From positions 11,702,142 to 11,766,141 of the forward strand of contig NC_069097.1 of NCBI RefSeq assembly GCF_947172395.1: a stretch of 64,000 nt of DNA, written 5' to 3'. This DNA is from Bicyclus anynana (Eukaryota; Arthropoda; Insecta; Lepidoptera; Nymphalidae). The notes under the pieces were generated by a model. The model saw only the letters and a program-made list of their open reading frames with translations, made no database searches and was not told the origin of the DNA. The translations under genes and the position numbers were made by a program. The first letter of the stretch is position 1, and each line of letters begins with the position of its first letter. Positions 55,321 to 64,000 of this stretch are shown one piece after another.

Positions 55321-55606
55321 CGCCACGTGGTAGCCCATTGGATACGACCTCTACCTACGATTTCGGAGGGTGTGGGTTGAATCCGGTCCGGGGCCAACTT
55401 TTCAATTGTGTGTATTTTAAGAAATTAAATATCACGTATCTCTAACGGTGAAGGAAAAACATCGCGAGGAAACCCGCATACCAGAGAATTTTCGTAATTC
55501 TTTGCGTGTGTGAAGTCTGTCAATCCGCATTGGGCCAACGTGGTGGATTGTTGGCCTAACCCCTGTCATTCTAAGAGGAGACTCGAGCTCAGCAATGAGC
55601 CAAGTA
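55321..55606 (+). mobile_element. SINE-A copy 13
   Basis: cgtggtagcccattggata to ctcgagctcagcaatgagcc, then aataatgatgatta. B box damaged (gggttgaatccgg). No clear TSD. Confidence 0.88.
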
Positions 55607-55791
55607 AATAATGATGATTACAAAGATTAGATGTTACAGTTATTCGTACCAATCAATACCTATGACCAAGTACGCTTTGAATGAAAAAGGACACCAACTT
55701 GAAGCATTTTTTAAACCTAACCTAAACATGTACAATTTTGTGCCGGTATTTGGATTTTCTGATAACTTGAAATTGTATCAATCTCGTTTTG
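55607..55791. other. short noncoding spacer
   Basis: Nothing definable. Confidence 0.4.
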
Positions 55792-55799
55792 GTTTAGAC

Positions 55800-56157
55800 C
55801 AGTGATTCCCAAAGTGGTCTATATCGACCCCTAGAGGTCCATGATAAACTGCAAGGGGTTATGTCAGCGATAATAAATTTGGGAGTCCATTAAATGAAAA
55901 TGGTTTCCCCGATAGTGGACCATAACACACACCTACCTACACAGATAGTACCTATTTTTTACATCATAATATCTTATAATATCAAAACATACCTATCTAT
56001 ATATGTAACTATGAAGTAAAAAAAAAATATTATATATGTTTATAAAATTGTGTAAGCGATAGGATACAGAAAATCAATATTAAATAAGTAGGGGATCTAC
56101 CCAACACGGAAAAACATGGCAAGGGGTCTACGACACAAAAAAGTTTGGGAAACTTTG
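55800..56157. mobile_element. hAT-like MITE 4
   Basis: Ends CAGTGATTCCCAAAGTGG and (complement of the right end) CAAAGTTTCCCAAACTTT, close to the usual hAT terminal pattern. 8-bp TSD gtttagac (55792-55799) and gtctagac (56158-56165), 7/8. Inner symmetric blocks: gacccctagaggtcca and ggggtctacg. 358 bp, no ORF. Confidence 0.92.
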
Positions 56158-56427
56158 GTCTAGACGAATCGATTCCACCTTTATTGGTAGCTTGGCAACC
56201 CGTTTCAGTCACGCCAAAATAAAATTTTAATCCAACATCATTGCTCGGTACGAAATGCAGCAGATAAATTATATGTGCACGGATAAGCGTTTCATAAGGT
56301 ATAATTGCATTAATCCATTTCAATTGCAATGTTGATGGGTTACACCATTAAAAGTTTAATGGGTTATGTGTCTTGGACGAATTGTGCTTTTGCTGACCAT
56401 GCATGAGAAACTCGTTCATGAATTCAT
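56158..56427. other. noncoding DNA
   Basis: Nothing definable. Confidence 0.4.
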
Positions 56428-56651
56428 CACACTAATATTACAAAGGCGAAAGTTTGTGTGTAAGTGTGTAAGTATGTTTATTTCTCCTTTACGCTGCGGC
56501 TACTGAAGCGATTTGGCTGAAATTTGGAATGGAAATAGATTTTACTCTGGATTAACACATAGGCTACTATTCATCCCGGAAAATTTCATGGTTCCCGTGG
56601 GATTTGTGAAAAACTGAATTCCACGCTTCCAAGTCGCGGGCGGCCGCTAGT
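56428..56651 (+). repeat. dispersed repeat family E
   Basis: cacactaatattacaaagg, gctactgaagcgatttggct, ggattaacacataggctact, ccaagtcgcgggcggccgct. Best-preserved copy of the family. Confidence 0.85.
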
Positions 56652-56796
56652 ATAGAAATATTAACGAATATCTTAATGACAAAGTTTCTTGGAAGCAAAC
56701 GGTTTAGCTTTCACCTTCACACAAGTAATATAATCGTTATACAGGATGCTCGGGAGTATTCTCCATAACTTCAAAATGTTGACGTGTCCACTTATA

Positions 56797-56855
56797 CCCC
56801 ACTCATTCTGAGAGGAGACTCGAGCTCAGCAGTGAGCCGAATATGGGTTGAGATC
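56797..56855 (+). mobile_element. SINE-A copy 14, 59-bp 3' stub
   Basis: Only the last part of the family (ccccactcattctgagagga ... gagccgaatatgggttgaga), yet bounded by an exact 11-bp TSD gtccacttata (56786-56796, 56856-56866). A genuine extreme 5' truncation at insertion rather than later decay. Confidence 0.93.
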
Positions 56856-56866
56856 GTCCACTTATA

Positions 56867-57741
56867 GGAGCCGAATTGCATAACTATTTTTATTATTGCA
56901 TACTTATTAATTTAATAATAAAACTTTTTATGTTTTCATACAAAGGAATTCGAGTAATTCCGATTTTCCATGATACACTCCTTTATCTATCCTTGATTTT
57001 AAAATACGTAAAACTTGGCTACGTCATAATTATGAGGATGCGTATAAGGCACATTTTAAGATCTATTTACAAAAGAAATATTATTTACCCCCGAAAATAA
57101 TAATTATATAGAACCTTGAACATTTTTAATTCATTTTCGGTAAATAATATAACCCCAGAGTTATAGGAAATACGCCCCCAGCACTCTGTATATAGTTTTT
57201 CTTGTAAAAAAATGTTTTTGTAAAAGAGTGAGCCGAGTTTTTCTAATTCATTAAAATAGGTTCAGCCTTCCTGACAGTAGAATTACAGCTAACAGACAAG
57301 TACTTCTAAACTAAACATTTCTGAATTAACGGTTTTCACTTAGCTTTTATATATATTTTGATCCTCTTCACTTTAAGCGGTACCTATAGTATTTTTTATT
57401 AATAAATCGTTTCAATAATCTCGAACACAATACATCATAGTTTTATAATCGAAATTCCGTAAAGAATAATTCTTCAATCCAAAATGCATCATTAAAATAA
57501 ATTGTGTACGCTAATTGTGTTGCGAAATAATATGAAAACGTTAATTACATCAAAATGTTACGTGAATGCGTTAATATGATTATAAAATATTGTAAAAGAT
57601 GTTTTTCGCAAGAATTAAGTACAATCTGGGCACGAGACGACCGCTACGGACTAGATGCGCAGTTAATTGCGACCGCGGTGTAATCATTTAAAATGTAATA
57701 CCTCCTTTATTAAATTGCAGAGGGTTATTTTTTATCTGAGC
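56867..57741. other. noncoding DNA
   Basis: AT-rich. ORF 56876-57100 has no domain. Nothing definable. Confidence 0.4.
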
Positions 57742-57749
57742 TAATAGAC

Positions 57750-57986
57750 CAGGGTTTCTCAAACTTTCGGTTCAAAGGTTTTTATTTGAATAAAAGATAG
57801 CATAAAGTACCAAAAGAAATATCTTTGTAATAATAATGTTATAAGTGTACTTGTTTCTTGTCGCAAATGGATTCATTCAATGTTAGGAGTAATTTTGGAC
57901 TATTTTAAACTTAATTCTCACTTGGTATCAGTTATCAAGCCACCATTACGTAAATCTTATCGCGAACCCCACTTTGAGAAACCTTG
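57750..57986. mobile_element. hAT-like MITE 5
   Basis: Ends CAGGGTTTCTCAAACTTT and (complement of the right end) CAAGGTTTCTCAAAGTGG. Exact 8-bp TSD taatagac at 57742-57749 and 57987-57994. 237 bp, a shorter relative of the element at 32391. Confidence 0.95.
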
Positions 57987-57994
57987 TAATAGAC

Positions 57995-58147
57995 TAAGAG
58001 CCCGTGAGCCCCAGACCTTCGTCATTTTATAAAAGCTGAAAGTTTGTCAGCTCATGCTAATGCATGCTATGTAACCAATTATGGAGTTTGAACCGTGGTG
58101 GCTTTGGGAGGTAGCAGGTTTTAAGGATCCAGACCCTCAACCGTCAA
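57995..58147. other. short noncoding spacer
   Basis: Nothing definable. Confidence 0.4.
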
Positions 58148-58362
58148 AGTATAAAGTGTAATTCTTTTATGTTTTCCCCGGGTTAATATGAGAAATTATA
58201 TTCCCAGTCGCCAGTCACTTAGCTTCTCGGCAACCCTTCGAAAATACTACTTAATTTGAAACTTCGTGGGTCTCTAGCGAAGGGTTGCCAATGAAGCCAA
58301 GTGTCTGGCGAATGGGGATAACATTTCTCATAGGAAAACATGAAAAAATTACACTTTATGCT
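58148..58362. mobile_element. foldback MITE, about 90-bp arms
   Basis: Left arm agtataaagtgtaattcttt ... ttctcggcaacccttcg pairs with the right arm cgaagggttgccaatgaagc ... aattacactttatgct at roughly 80-85% identity, around a 40-bp loop. No TSD identified. It abuts an RTE fragment on the right. Confidence 0.85.
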
Positions 58363-58438
58363 GGACATGCTCTTTAATGGACTTCAAAACACAACGGTCT
58401 TGAGCCGCCAGCATCCAGCGGCTCCCTGCCAACCGTTT
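58363..58438 (-). pseudogene. RTE-type LINE 3' fragment
   Basis: Reverse strand: ggacatgctctttaatggac, ttcaaaacacaacggtcttg, agccgccagcatccagcggc, tccctgccaaccg. Only about 75 bp of the LINE end. Confidence 0.8.
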
Positions 58439-58725
58439 TTTTTAATAATATATATAATTATCATAATTATAACATATCATTCTCAAGTAGATAATTATAT
58501 TTAACAATTTAAAAACACTTGATGACACCTAAATCTTGCAACTTTCTCTATTCCAACAAAGATAGACTACGGACCGGCCGTTACATCACTGAGTATAATT
58601 TCTTGGTTTTATTTTTATTGTGATGCACTGTCAACAATGCGACGCGGCTTCGTGTTATAGCGGATGTTTGCACCATCGCTCAGCCTCCGTCGAAGGAAGT
58701 TCTGCCCACCAAGCGGAGTTTTATA
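58439..58725. other. noncoding DNA
   Basis: Nothing definable. Confidence 0.4.
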
Positions 58726-59174
58726 ATTTTTAGGGTTCTGTATAGCAAAAGGAAATGAAACCCTCCTCATAGAATCACTTTAACTTCTGTCTATCGGTCA
58801 AGACTATTTATCTAGAGAATGTGTCTTGAAGCCGTAAAAAAATCAACCTTCTAACTCAACTTAAAAAGAGATATGGCAGAGAAAAACATTTATTTCAACA
58901 TTCTCAAGGGAATTAGAATGAACAAGTGTAGGGAAAAATTCATAACCAATAATTTGTAATGAAATAAAAATAAATAGAATTTTTATGCAAGTAGCGGTGG
59001 CTCAAATTTTGAATAAGCTATCAGTGTCATCTTAAAGCACTTCATTAACACAAGCTTTAACATATCTTTAATTTTTTTAACCGTCGTCATTATAATGTAC
59101 AATTTTCGGTTTAAGACGAAGAATGATTTATACGGAACCCTCAGGGCGAGTCCGGCTCGCACTCGTCTTTTTTT
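58726..59174 (+). mobile_element. dispersed lepidopteran repeat, 'gggttccgta' type
   Basis: Begins ttttagggttctgtata, with gaaaccctcctcatagaatc and ctgtctatcggtcaagacta, and ends atacggaaccctcagggcga then gtccggctcgcactcg. The ends agggttctgtat / atacggaaccct are short inverted repeats. I recognise this arrangement from many lepidopteran intergenic sequences. Non-coding, class uncertain. Confidence 0.7.
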
Positions 59175-59478
59175 TACAAGTAAGTAAGTACGTGAATATG
59201 TAAAAAGACACGTAGGTACTGTTGTGACGTCGCTGTGAAAGTTATATTTTTAAAGCACACTTTACGTCATCGTATTCAGGGATAATTATTGTGTTTTCAC
59301 GTGCATACAAACTTCGTGGTAGAGCATTGTCTACTATAAAAGCAAACATTTCTATCCTTAAATTGCCTTCAAAACACACACACAAACGCGCCTCAATCAA
59401 AGCCGAAACATGTTTATAAATTATTAACATCTTTCTGCGAATACCAACTAAGCGACGATTTTTTAAATATATAATGAT
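59175..59478. other. noncoding DNA
   Basis: Nothing definable. Confidence 0.4.
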
Positions 59479-59596
59479 ATTTTGCTATTATCCGCAAAAA
59501 GTCGACGAACCCATGCGACAACGTCACCCAGGTCCGACAAAATACTCTCCACGTACGTTTCACTCCGAAACCGGAGCATCCTCAGGAGATGTTGAC
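59479..59596 (+). repeat. 118-bp module M, copy 2
   Basis: attttgctattatccgcaaa to tcaggagatgttgac, followed by tctacaacgtgcaatag, an extension also partly present after copy 3. Confidence 0.85.
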
Positions 59597-60669
59597 TCTA
59601 CAACGTGCAATAGGGATGATGACTAGGTTTGAATATATTGATTTTTATGATACATTCGGGTAAATAAGGTCAATGTCAACTAATTCATACATAAGAAGCA
59701 AAGATTGCCTGGATATTTGCAAAATAAATTAGATTATAAAATTTCAAAATCTATTAAAAATCTTTTATCGTAATTAGATGAAAATTCATACAGTTTTAGC
59801 TTCCTTACATTAAATGTGACATTTTTTAATATGTGAACTATAAACATAAACGCACAAACAACAAAGATATTAGTAATTTTGTTTGAACGCGCATACAAAT
59901 CTAACGATCATAACATTGCCTACGACATCATTAGTTCGTGCCATTTTGTATGGGGCGTTTTTTCAGGGATCCGCGGCAGCGCCGCAAATCTGACCCTGTA
60001 GCTCCGAAAGTAATGATCGCAGATACCCTGTTCCTTTTACAAAATTGCTTTACTATTAGCAATCTCTTAATTTATATACAATTTAAAAAACTGTCATCAT
60101 CCCAATTGCAAAGTCGATTTTTTGATGTTTACCAAGATTGAAGACGATTTTTTGGCTTGACTTTTTTGACTGGTCGCAGCCTTCTGTTCAAACACTATTA
60201 TGCTGTCATTTTACTATTATATCCGAATCAAAATCGTTTTTCGTTTCGAAAAAAATTCATTGTACAATGATGTCGGTTTGCATGAGTTGTATAAACTAAA
60301 TCAGAAAAACTTGTTGGTACAACTTTTCTTCTAATTTTTTACTTGTGACATAAGAAGTTATTTTCGAATCATAACTACGCAGTCCACGCCCGATCGTGTG
60401 ACTAAGTTGCAAATAATGCAAATGAATACTAATTTATCATTATTCAATAACAAATGTTATTCATTGTTGATTAATATTGCGTTACACAAAGAGGATACTC
60501 GTAGATACGTTAGGTTATAGTCGTGCAAGTTCGTTGATGACACTCCCATGATATGCGGGGGTGTGAAATCGTGCGTCCGAGGAAGTGAGGTGCATCAGTC
60601 GTGGGTTTTTCATTCATCGCTACACGCCCCCCGGCCCGCGCGGACCATCGGGAGTATTACGAAAGAAGT
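59597..60669. other. noncoding DNA
   Basis: 59935-60030 is GC-richer (gatccgcggcagcgccgc) and may be an old repeat. 60540-60660 is also GC-rich (cgccccccggcccgcgcgga). No gene supported. Confidence 0.4.
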
Positions 60670-60677
60670 TGCCAAGC

Positions 60678-60921
60678 CAGTGGTGTAAATAGGGTGGTGC
60701 CACCGGTGCCCAGGCACAGAGCGTAGAGAGAGAGAGAGTTGCGTCTTGGGGGCGCAAGAAAAGATAGAATTAAGCATCAGAATGGGCACTTGCAGTAGTG
60801 AACCTGCGTTTGAGTTTTAGTCAGTGAGATAGTGGGTGGTATGATAGGCAAAGGGTCTAGTTAAATAGGGTGCAGTTATAAAAGCTCGCACAGGGCGCGG
60901 CAAAGGCTATTTACGGCACTG
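60678..60921. mobile_element. hAT-like MITE 6
   Basis: Ends CAGTGGTGTAAATAGGG and (complement of the right end) CAGTGCCGTAAATAGCC. Exact 8-bp TSD tgccaagc at 60670-60677 and 60922-60929. GC-rich 244-bp interior with an (ag)n patch at 60726-60740. No ORF. Confidence 0.92.
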
Positions 60922-60929
60922 TGCCAAGC

Positions 60930-61299
60930 TAAAGATAGTAAAGAGCCTATTATCGCTTGCTGATGCTATAAAAGTTTAAAGATTGTCAGGCCATGGTCCT
61001 AGCATAGGCAAGTACGGTAGAACGAACTCCAAGCCATGGATTAGTAAGCGAGTAAGCGGATCGTACCATTTTTTTTCTAGAGCGCCTTTGTCTCTGGCTA
61101 CCTCCAGCCGGTGACTTCCACTTTAAACCCCTGATAATGATGTAGAGTTGCCCTCGAGGGGCATACAGGGTCGCCCTATTTGCTGCAAGTCTTTGGGTTT
61201 CCCGTTTATCTAACCTAAACAGATCACTATAAAAAATTCATGGTGTTTCACCCCGACCACTAGAGATTTTTCAGCTTGTTCACCATCTCGTTCCCTCTT
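60930..61299. other. noncoding DNA, possibly upstream part of a LINE relic
   Basis: Mixed composition. No frame supported, though it adjoins the LINE fragment at 61300. Confidence 0.35.
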
Positions 61300-61500
61300 C
61301 TCCTTTCTACCACGGAACAGCAAGAAGCCGCGAACGGTGGCATTCTTACGTAGTGTACATCCAGGCTTTCTCATTACTACGATTTGCATTTCTAATTCGT
61401 ACAGCAAAAATTTGGAATGCCCTTCCGGCGTTTGTGTTTCCTGACACTTATAATTTAAACACAATATTACCTATTACTTACCATCAGTCTTAATTATAGC
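61300..61500 (+). pseudogene. third-type non-LTR RT C-terminal fragment
   Basis: The plus-strand frame at about 61367-61470 reads QAFSLLRFAFLIRTAKIWNA then LPAFVFPDTYNLNTILP. The RTAKIWNALP...FP..YNL pattern is the well-known C-terminal end of jockey/CR1-like reverse transcriptases ('RT..LWN.LP...FP..YNL..FK'). Upstream frames are broken. The longer minus-strand ORF over this stretch is a shadow. Confidence 0.75.
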
Positions 61501-61509
61501 GCGAGCCTA

Positions 61510-61682
61510 TCTAAACTAATATTATAAACCTGAAGGGTTTGTTTGGTTGAACTCGCTAATTTCAAGTACTACTGGTCCGATTTGAAAAATTCTTTCAGTT
61601 TTAGATAACCCATTTATCGAGAAAGGTTTTAGGCTATATATAATTCATGTATTCCTACGAGAACGGAAAACCCGCATACTAA
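61510..61682 (+). repeat. dispersed repeat family D
   Basis: ctaaactaatattataaacc, actactggtccgatttgaaa, cctacgagaacggaaaaccc. The 3' end is lost. Confidence 0.75.
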
Positions 61683-62745
61683 AAATAAAATACATATGAT
61701 AGAGTCAAATACGAGCTTGGAACAGCGTAGTGGATTTACGAGTAAGCTCACAATCCCGTCTCCTATAGTTCAAAGATCGAGTATACTATTATAAACAAGC
61801 TGATGATGATCTCCACGGTGAAAATGTACTCTCCCTCTCTCTGTAGAGGCTTTACAATCAATAAATCCTCGTTGCCAATCATCGTAACCCCATGTTTATG
61901 CTCCATGCATTTTGTGGTCAACCGCAAAGGTCATTATTTCGAATGCGCAAATGGGTGGCGAATTCGTTCCATCACAAGTCTCATCACCTTACCTAATACA
62001 TAATGTGGCCGTGACCTGGTATTTGGGCGTATCTGCCCACGTGTGCGCGATACGGTCCGTTTGGAGGGTATTTCGTACAAACTCAAATAATGTATTACGT
62101 AAGCCTTGGGTAATGATTGCTTTTTAATGTTTTATTATTTGCAAAAGATTACATACTGCCTTTTTGTTCGACGTAGAAACGCATTTAATGAGTGTACTGG
62201 TTGTTTAGCTATGTCTGAATTATTTTACCTGCTACTCAATAAATTCACACACTACTTGTATATAGTAATATGATTTATTTTGCAAAATACATAACATTTT
62301 TTATTTTTATTTAATATTCTTTATTTGTACACCACAATAAATAAAAGAAAACAAGCAAAACAGAAATATAAGAAAAAGTAGAATACAAAAGGCGGCCTTA
62401 TCGCTTAGTAGCGACTAGCTTAGGAACTTATTAAGATAACTGTAGGTGGTGTGTACGTAATAATAATGTACATTATATATACATACAAATAACTACACAC
62501 TAATACATAAACCATAATACACAAAACACTGTGGCTCCTATTCACTTGTCATGCTCAGGATTGAACAAACCCTCTTTAAATATGTATAGAAGAATAAAAA
62601 ATAAAAAGGACAACATAGTACTGAAGTGTAGGTACCAACCCGTAGCTTGCATTTCATATAGATACAATGGTGCGATACCTACCCTGAGGAAGCTGTTCTG
62701 TGCGAACTGGAGAAAGAATTATCTTTGTAATATAATGATTTATTT
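61683..62745. other. noncoding DNA
   Basis: Overlapping ORFs at 61803-62127 have no domain or splice context. 62300-62530 is AT-rich. Nothing definable. Confidence 0.4.
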
Positions 62746-62863
62746 ATTTTGCTTTCATCCGCGAAAAGCCGACGAACCCATGCGACAACGTCATCCAGGT
62801 CCGACTAAATACTCTCTACGTATGTTTGACCCCGAAACCGGAGCATCCTCAGGAGATGTTGAC
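62746..62863 (+). repeat. 118-bp module M, copy 3
   Basis: attttgctttcatccgcgaa to tcaggagatgttgac. It differs from copy 1 at a handful of sites (for example gtcatccagg, gactaaatac, tatgtttgac). Confidence 0.85.
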
Positions 62864-62892
62864 TTGTAGAGTCAACATCTCCTGAGGATGCT
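62842..62892. repeat. perfect 23-bp hairpin on the end of module M
   Basis: agcatcctcaggagatgttg plus act (62842-62864), loop tgtag, exact complement at 62870-62892. The right arm plus loop is the complement of the module end with its tctacaa extension as seen in copy 2, so it is a second, inverted piece of the same repeat. Confidence 0.95.
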
Positions 62893-62977
62893 GACTGATG
62901 ACGTGCAATTGCAAAGATTTTGATTTTGCAAAGATTGCATTGGAATAAACCTTTACGCAGATTAATAAGGTTGATTC

Positions 62978-63050
62978 TTATGTTTGGAAGTCCCTACAAA
63001 AGGCCTATGTCCTGCAGTGGACGTCTATCGGTTGATAAGGTATATGATGA
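62978..63050 (+). pseudogene. RTE-type LINE 3' end fragment
   Basis: cttatgtttggaagtcccta, caaaaggcctatgtcctgca, gtggacgtctatcggttgat, then aaggtatatgatgaa. Just the last 70 bp of the element. Confidence 0.9.
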
Positions 63051-63498
63051 ACGCCCGATTGCGAATCTGGTTGTAGCCATTTAGTAGGTACGAGTAGATC
63101 ATCAATTATTATAATAATTATTATTTAATCCTCAACTTGATAAATGCGTAAACGTTTATCGTGATAAAATCACATCATACTTACGAGTAAATTACAAAAA
63201 AAAAACAAAGTAGCCATCTTTAAAGTTCAAACATGTTGTTGTTTGATTAATACCTTCTTTTTATCCGTCTTAAAAAATGGGAGGTTTTATTTATGTACCT
63301 ATGTTTTTATGAGAATATTTTGGTAAGGTCCATAGACGCAATAAGAAGTCCAGACACCGTCTCCTGAAATAAAAAGGGAAACTAACCAAATTGCGATAGT
63401 TCGCATATACCTACTCGTACTAACTCGCCGATACGCACACAGATTCCCATATAAAGACAGATGACTATCATTAATTTCTTGTCCTGGCAATTCACTGC
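63051..63498. other. noncoding DNA
   Basis: Nothing definable. aaaatgggaggttttat near 63275 faintly recalls the element G tail. Confidence 0.4.
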
Positions 63499-63718
63499 TT
63501 TTTTATTCTTTACAAGTTAGCCCTTGACAACAATCTCACCTGATGGTATGTGATCATGCAGTCTAAGATGGAAGCGGGCTAACTTGTTAGAAGGAGGATG
63601 AAAATCCACTCCCCTTTTCGGTTTCTACACGACATCGTACCGAACGCTAAAACACTTGGCGGTACGTTTTTGTCGGTAGGGTGGTAAATAGCCACGGCCG
63701 AAGCCTCCCACCAGCCAA
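63499..63718 (-). mobile_element. SINE-B copy 6, 5'-truncated
   Basis: Reverse strand from ttttttattctttacaagtt through cggtttctacacgacatcgt to cgaagcctcccaccagcc, where it stops. The tRNA-like head is absent. Confidence 0.92.
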
Positions 63719-63816
63719 AACTTCACATACACATATTCAATGACTCAGCGCCATAATGGTGCTTCAGTTGTTTGACAGCGAGATACCGTCTGCCTATTCT
63801 ATAAGTCTAGGCTAAG

Positions 63817-64000
63817 CCCCCATTCGCACAAGAGCTTTTTTAACGGATGTTAAAAAAGCGTTTAAATAGGACAGCGTTTTTAAAACACGACACTTTTTTT
63901 TGAGCAGTGTTGCATTTTCAATTTTGGGCGTTGGAAATAGACCTTCATTTAACTTCATACTAAAACCCATCCGTTAAAAAACTCACGTGCGAATGAGGGT
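63817..64000. mobile_element. MITE at the window edge
   Basis: Left end cccccattcgcacaagagct then tttttaacggatg. The complement of the window end reads accctcattcgcacgtgagt then tttttaacggatg. The ends therefore form an approximately 33-bp terminal inverted repeat with a few mismatches. About 184 bp, and the right end coincides with the window edge, so the TSD cannot be checked. Confidence 0.8.

Noticed and set aside
62531..62869. 112-codon plus-strand ORF
   Set aside because: Its only conserved part is module M (copy 3). The rest is unrelated to the ORF around copy 1, so it is not one protein family.
1..64000. Search for CRISPR arrays, phage, operons or toxin-antitoxin pairs
   Set aside because: Splice sites, SINEs, LINE tails and poly(A) signal show a eukaryotic genome. 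No regularly spaced repeat-spacer array or clustered ORFs exist.

Overview
This is eukaryotic, AT-rich, gene-poor DNA and almost certainly comes from a butterfly or moth (Lepidoptera). The basis is the repeat content: two abundant tRNA-derived SINE families (called SINE-A and SINE-B here), tails of RTE-type LINEs, many small hAT-like MITEs, and short dispersed repeats ending in 'gcgtctgctagt' or 'gaagtcgcgggcgtccgctag', all of which I recognise as typical of lepidopteran intergenic and intronic DNA. The species cannot be fixed from the sequence alone. There are no bacterial operons, CRISPR arrays, rRNAs or convincing free-standing tRNA genes.

Only two stretches look like host coding sequence. 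(1) 36094-37386 (+) is an uninterrupted 430-codon ORF with a stop two codons upstream of its ATG and an AATAAA 91 bp past its stop. It is a lysine- and serine-rich, probably cytoplasmic protein with a GGLGPD...ERAKSLQRYSEKV segment that tentatively recalls the JHY (juvenile hydrocephalus) family. (2) 17498-17809 (-) is a 312-nt internal exon with a good acceptor and donor and symmetric phase (1-1), encoding an acidic, disordered, unrecognised segment. It must belong to a larger minus-strand gene whose other exons I could not find.

Everything else is a layered record of mobile elements. 0-10 kb: SINE-A copies with target-site duplications (TSDs), a hairpin at 0.6 kb, a GC-rich unclassified block at 7.8-8.4 kb and an RTE tail at 8.5 kb. 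10-20 kb: SINE-B, dispersed repeats, a second LINE tail with a (GAT)n microsatellite, and the exon. 20-33 kb is the densest part: hAT-like MITEs, composite elements with a long foldback at one end, a SINE whose 5' half is inverted inside its TSDs, a truncated SINE between two 143-bp direct repeats, and a third tRNA-derived SINE (SINE-C). 33-43 kb: the intact gene, then a hAT-like MITE, and another MITE nested in an RTE fragment. 43-52 kb: AT-rich with striking perfect hairpins (45.8 kb) and an 85-bp-arm palindrome (46.8-47.1 kb) built on a SINE-B tail and later hit by a SINE-A. 52-64 kb: RTE tails, three hAT-like MITEs, further foldbacks, and two of three copies of an unusually well conserved 118-bp module.

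The genes do not form a visible pathway. I do not see a new multi-gene system. The most interesting material is structural: signatures of twin priming, template-switch palindromes, and shared LINE/SINE 3' tails.
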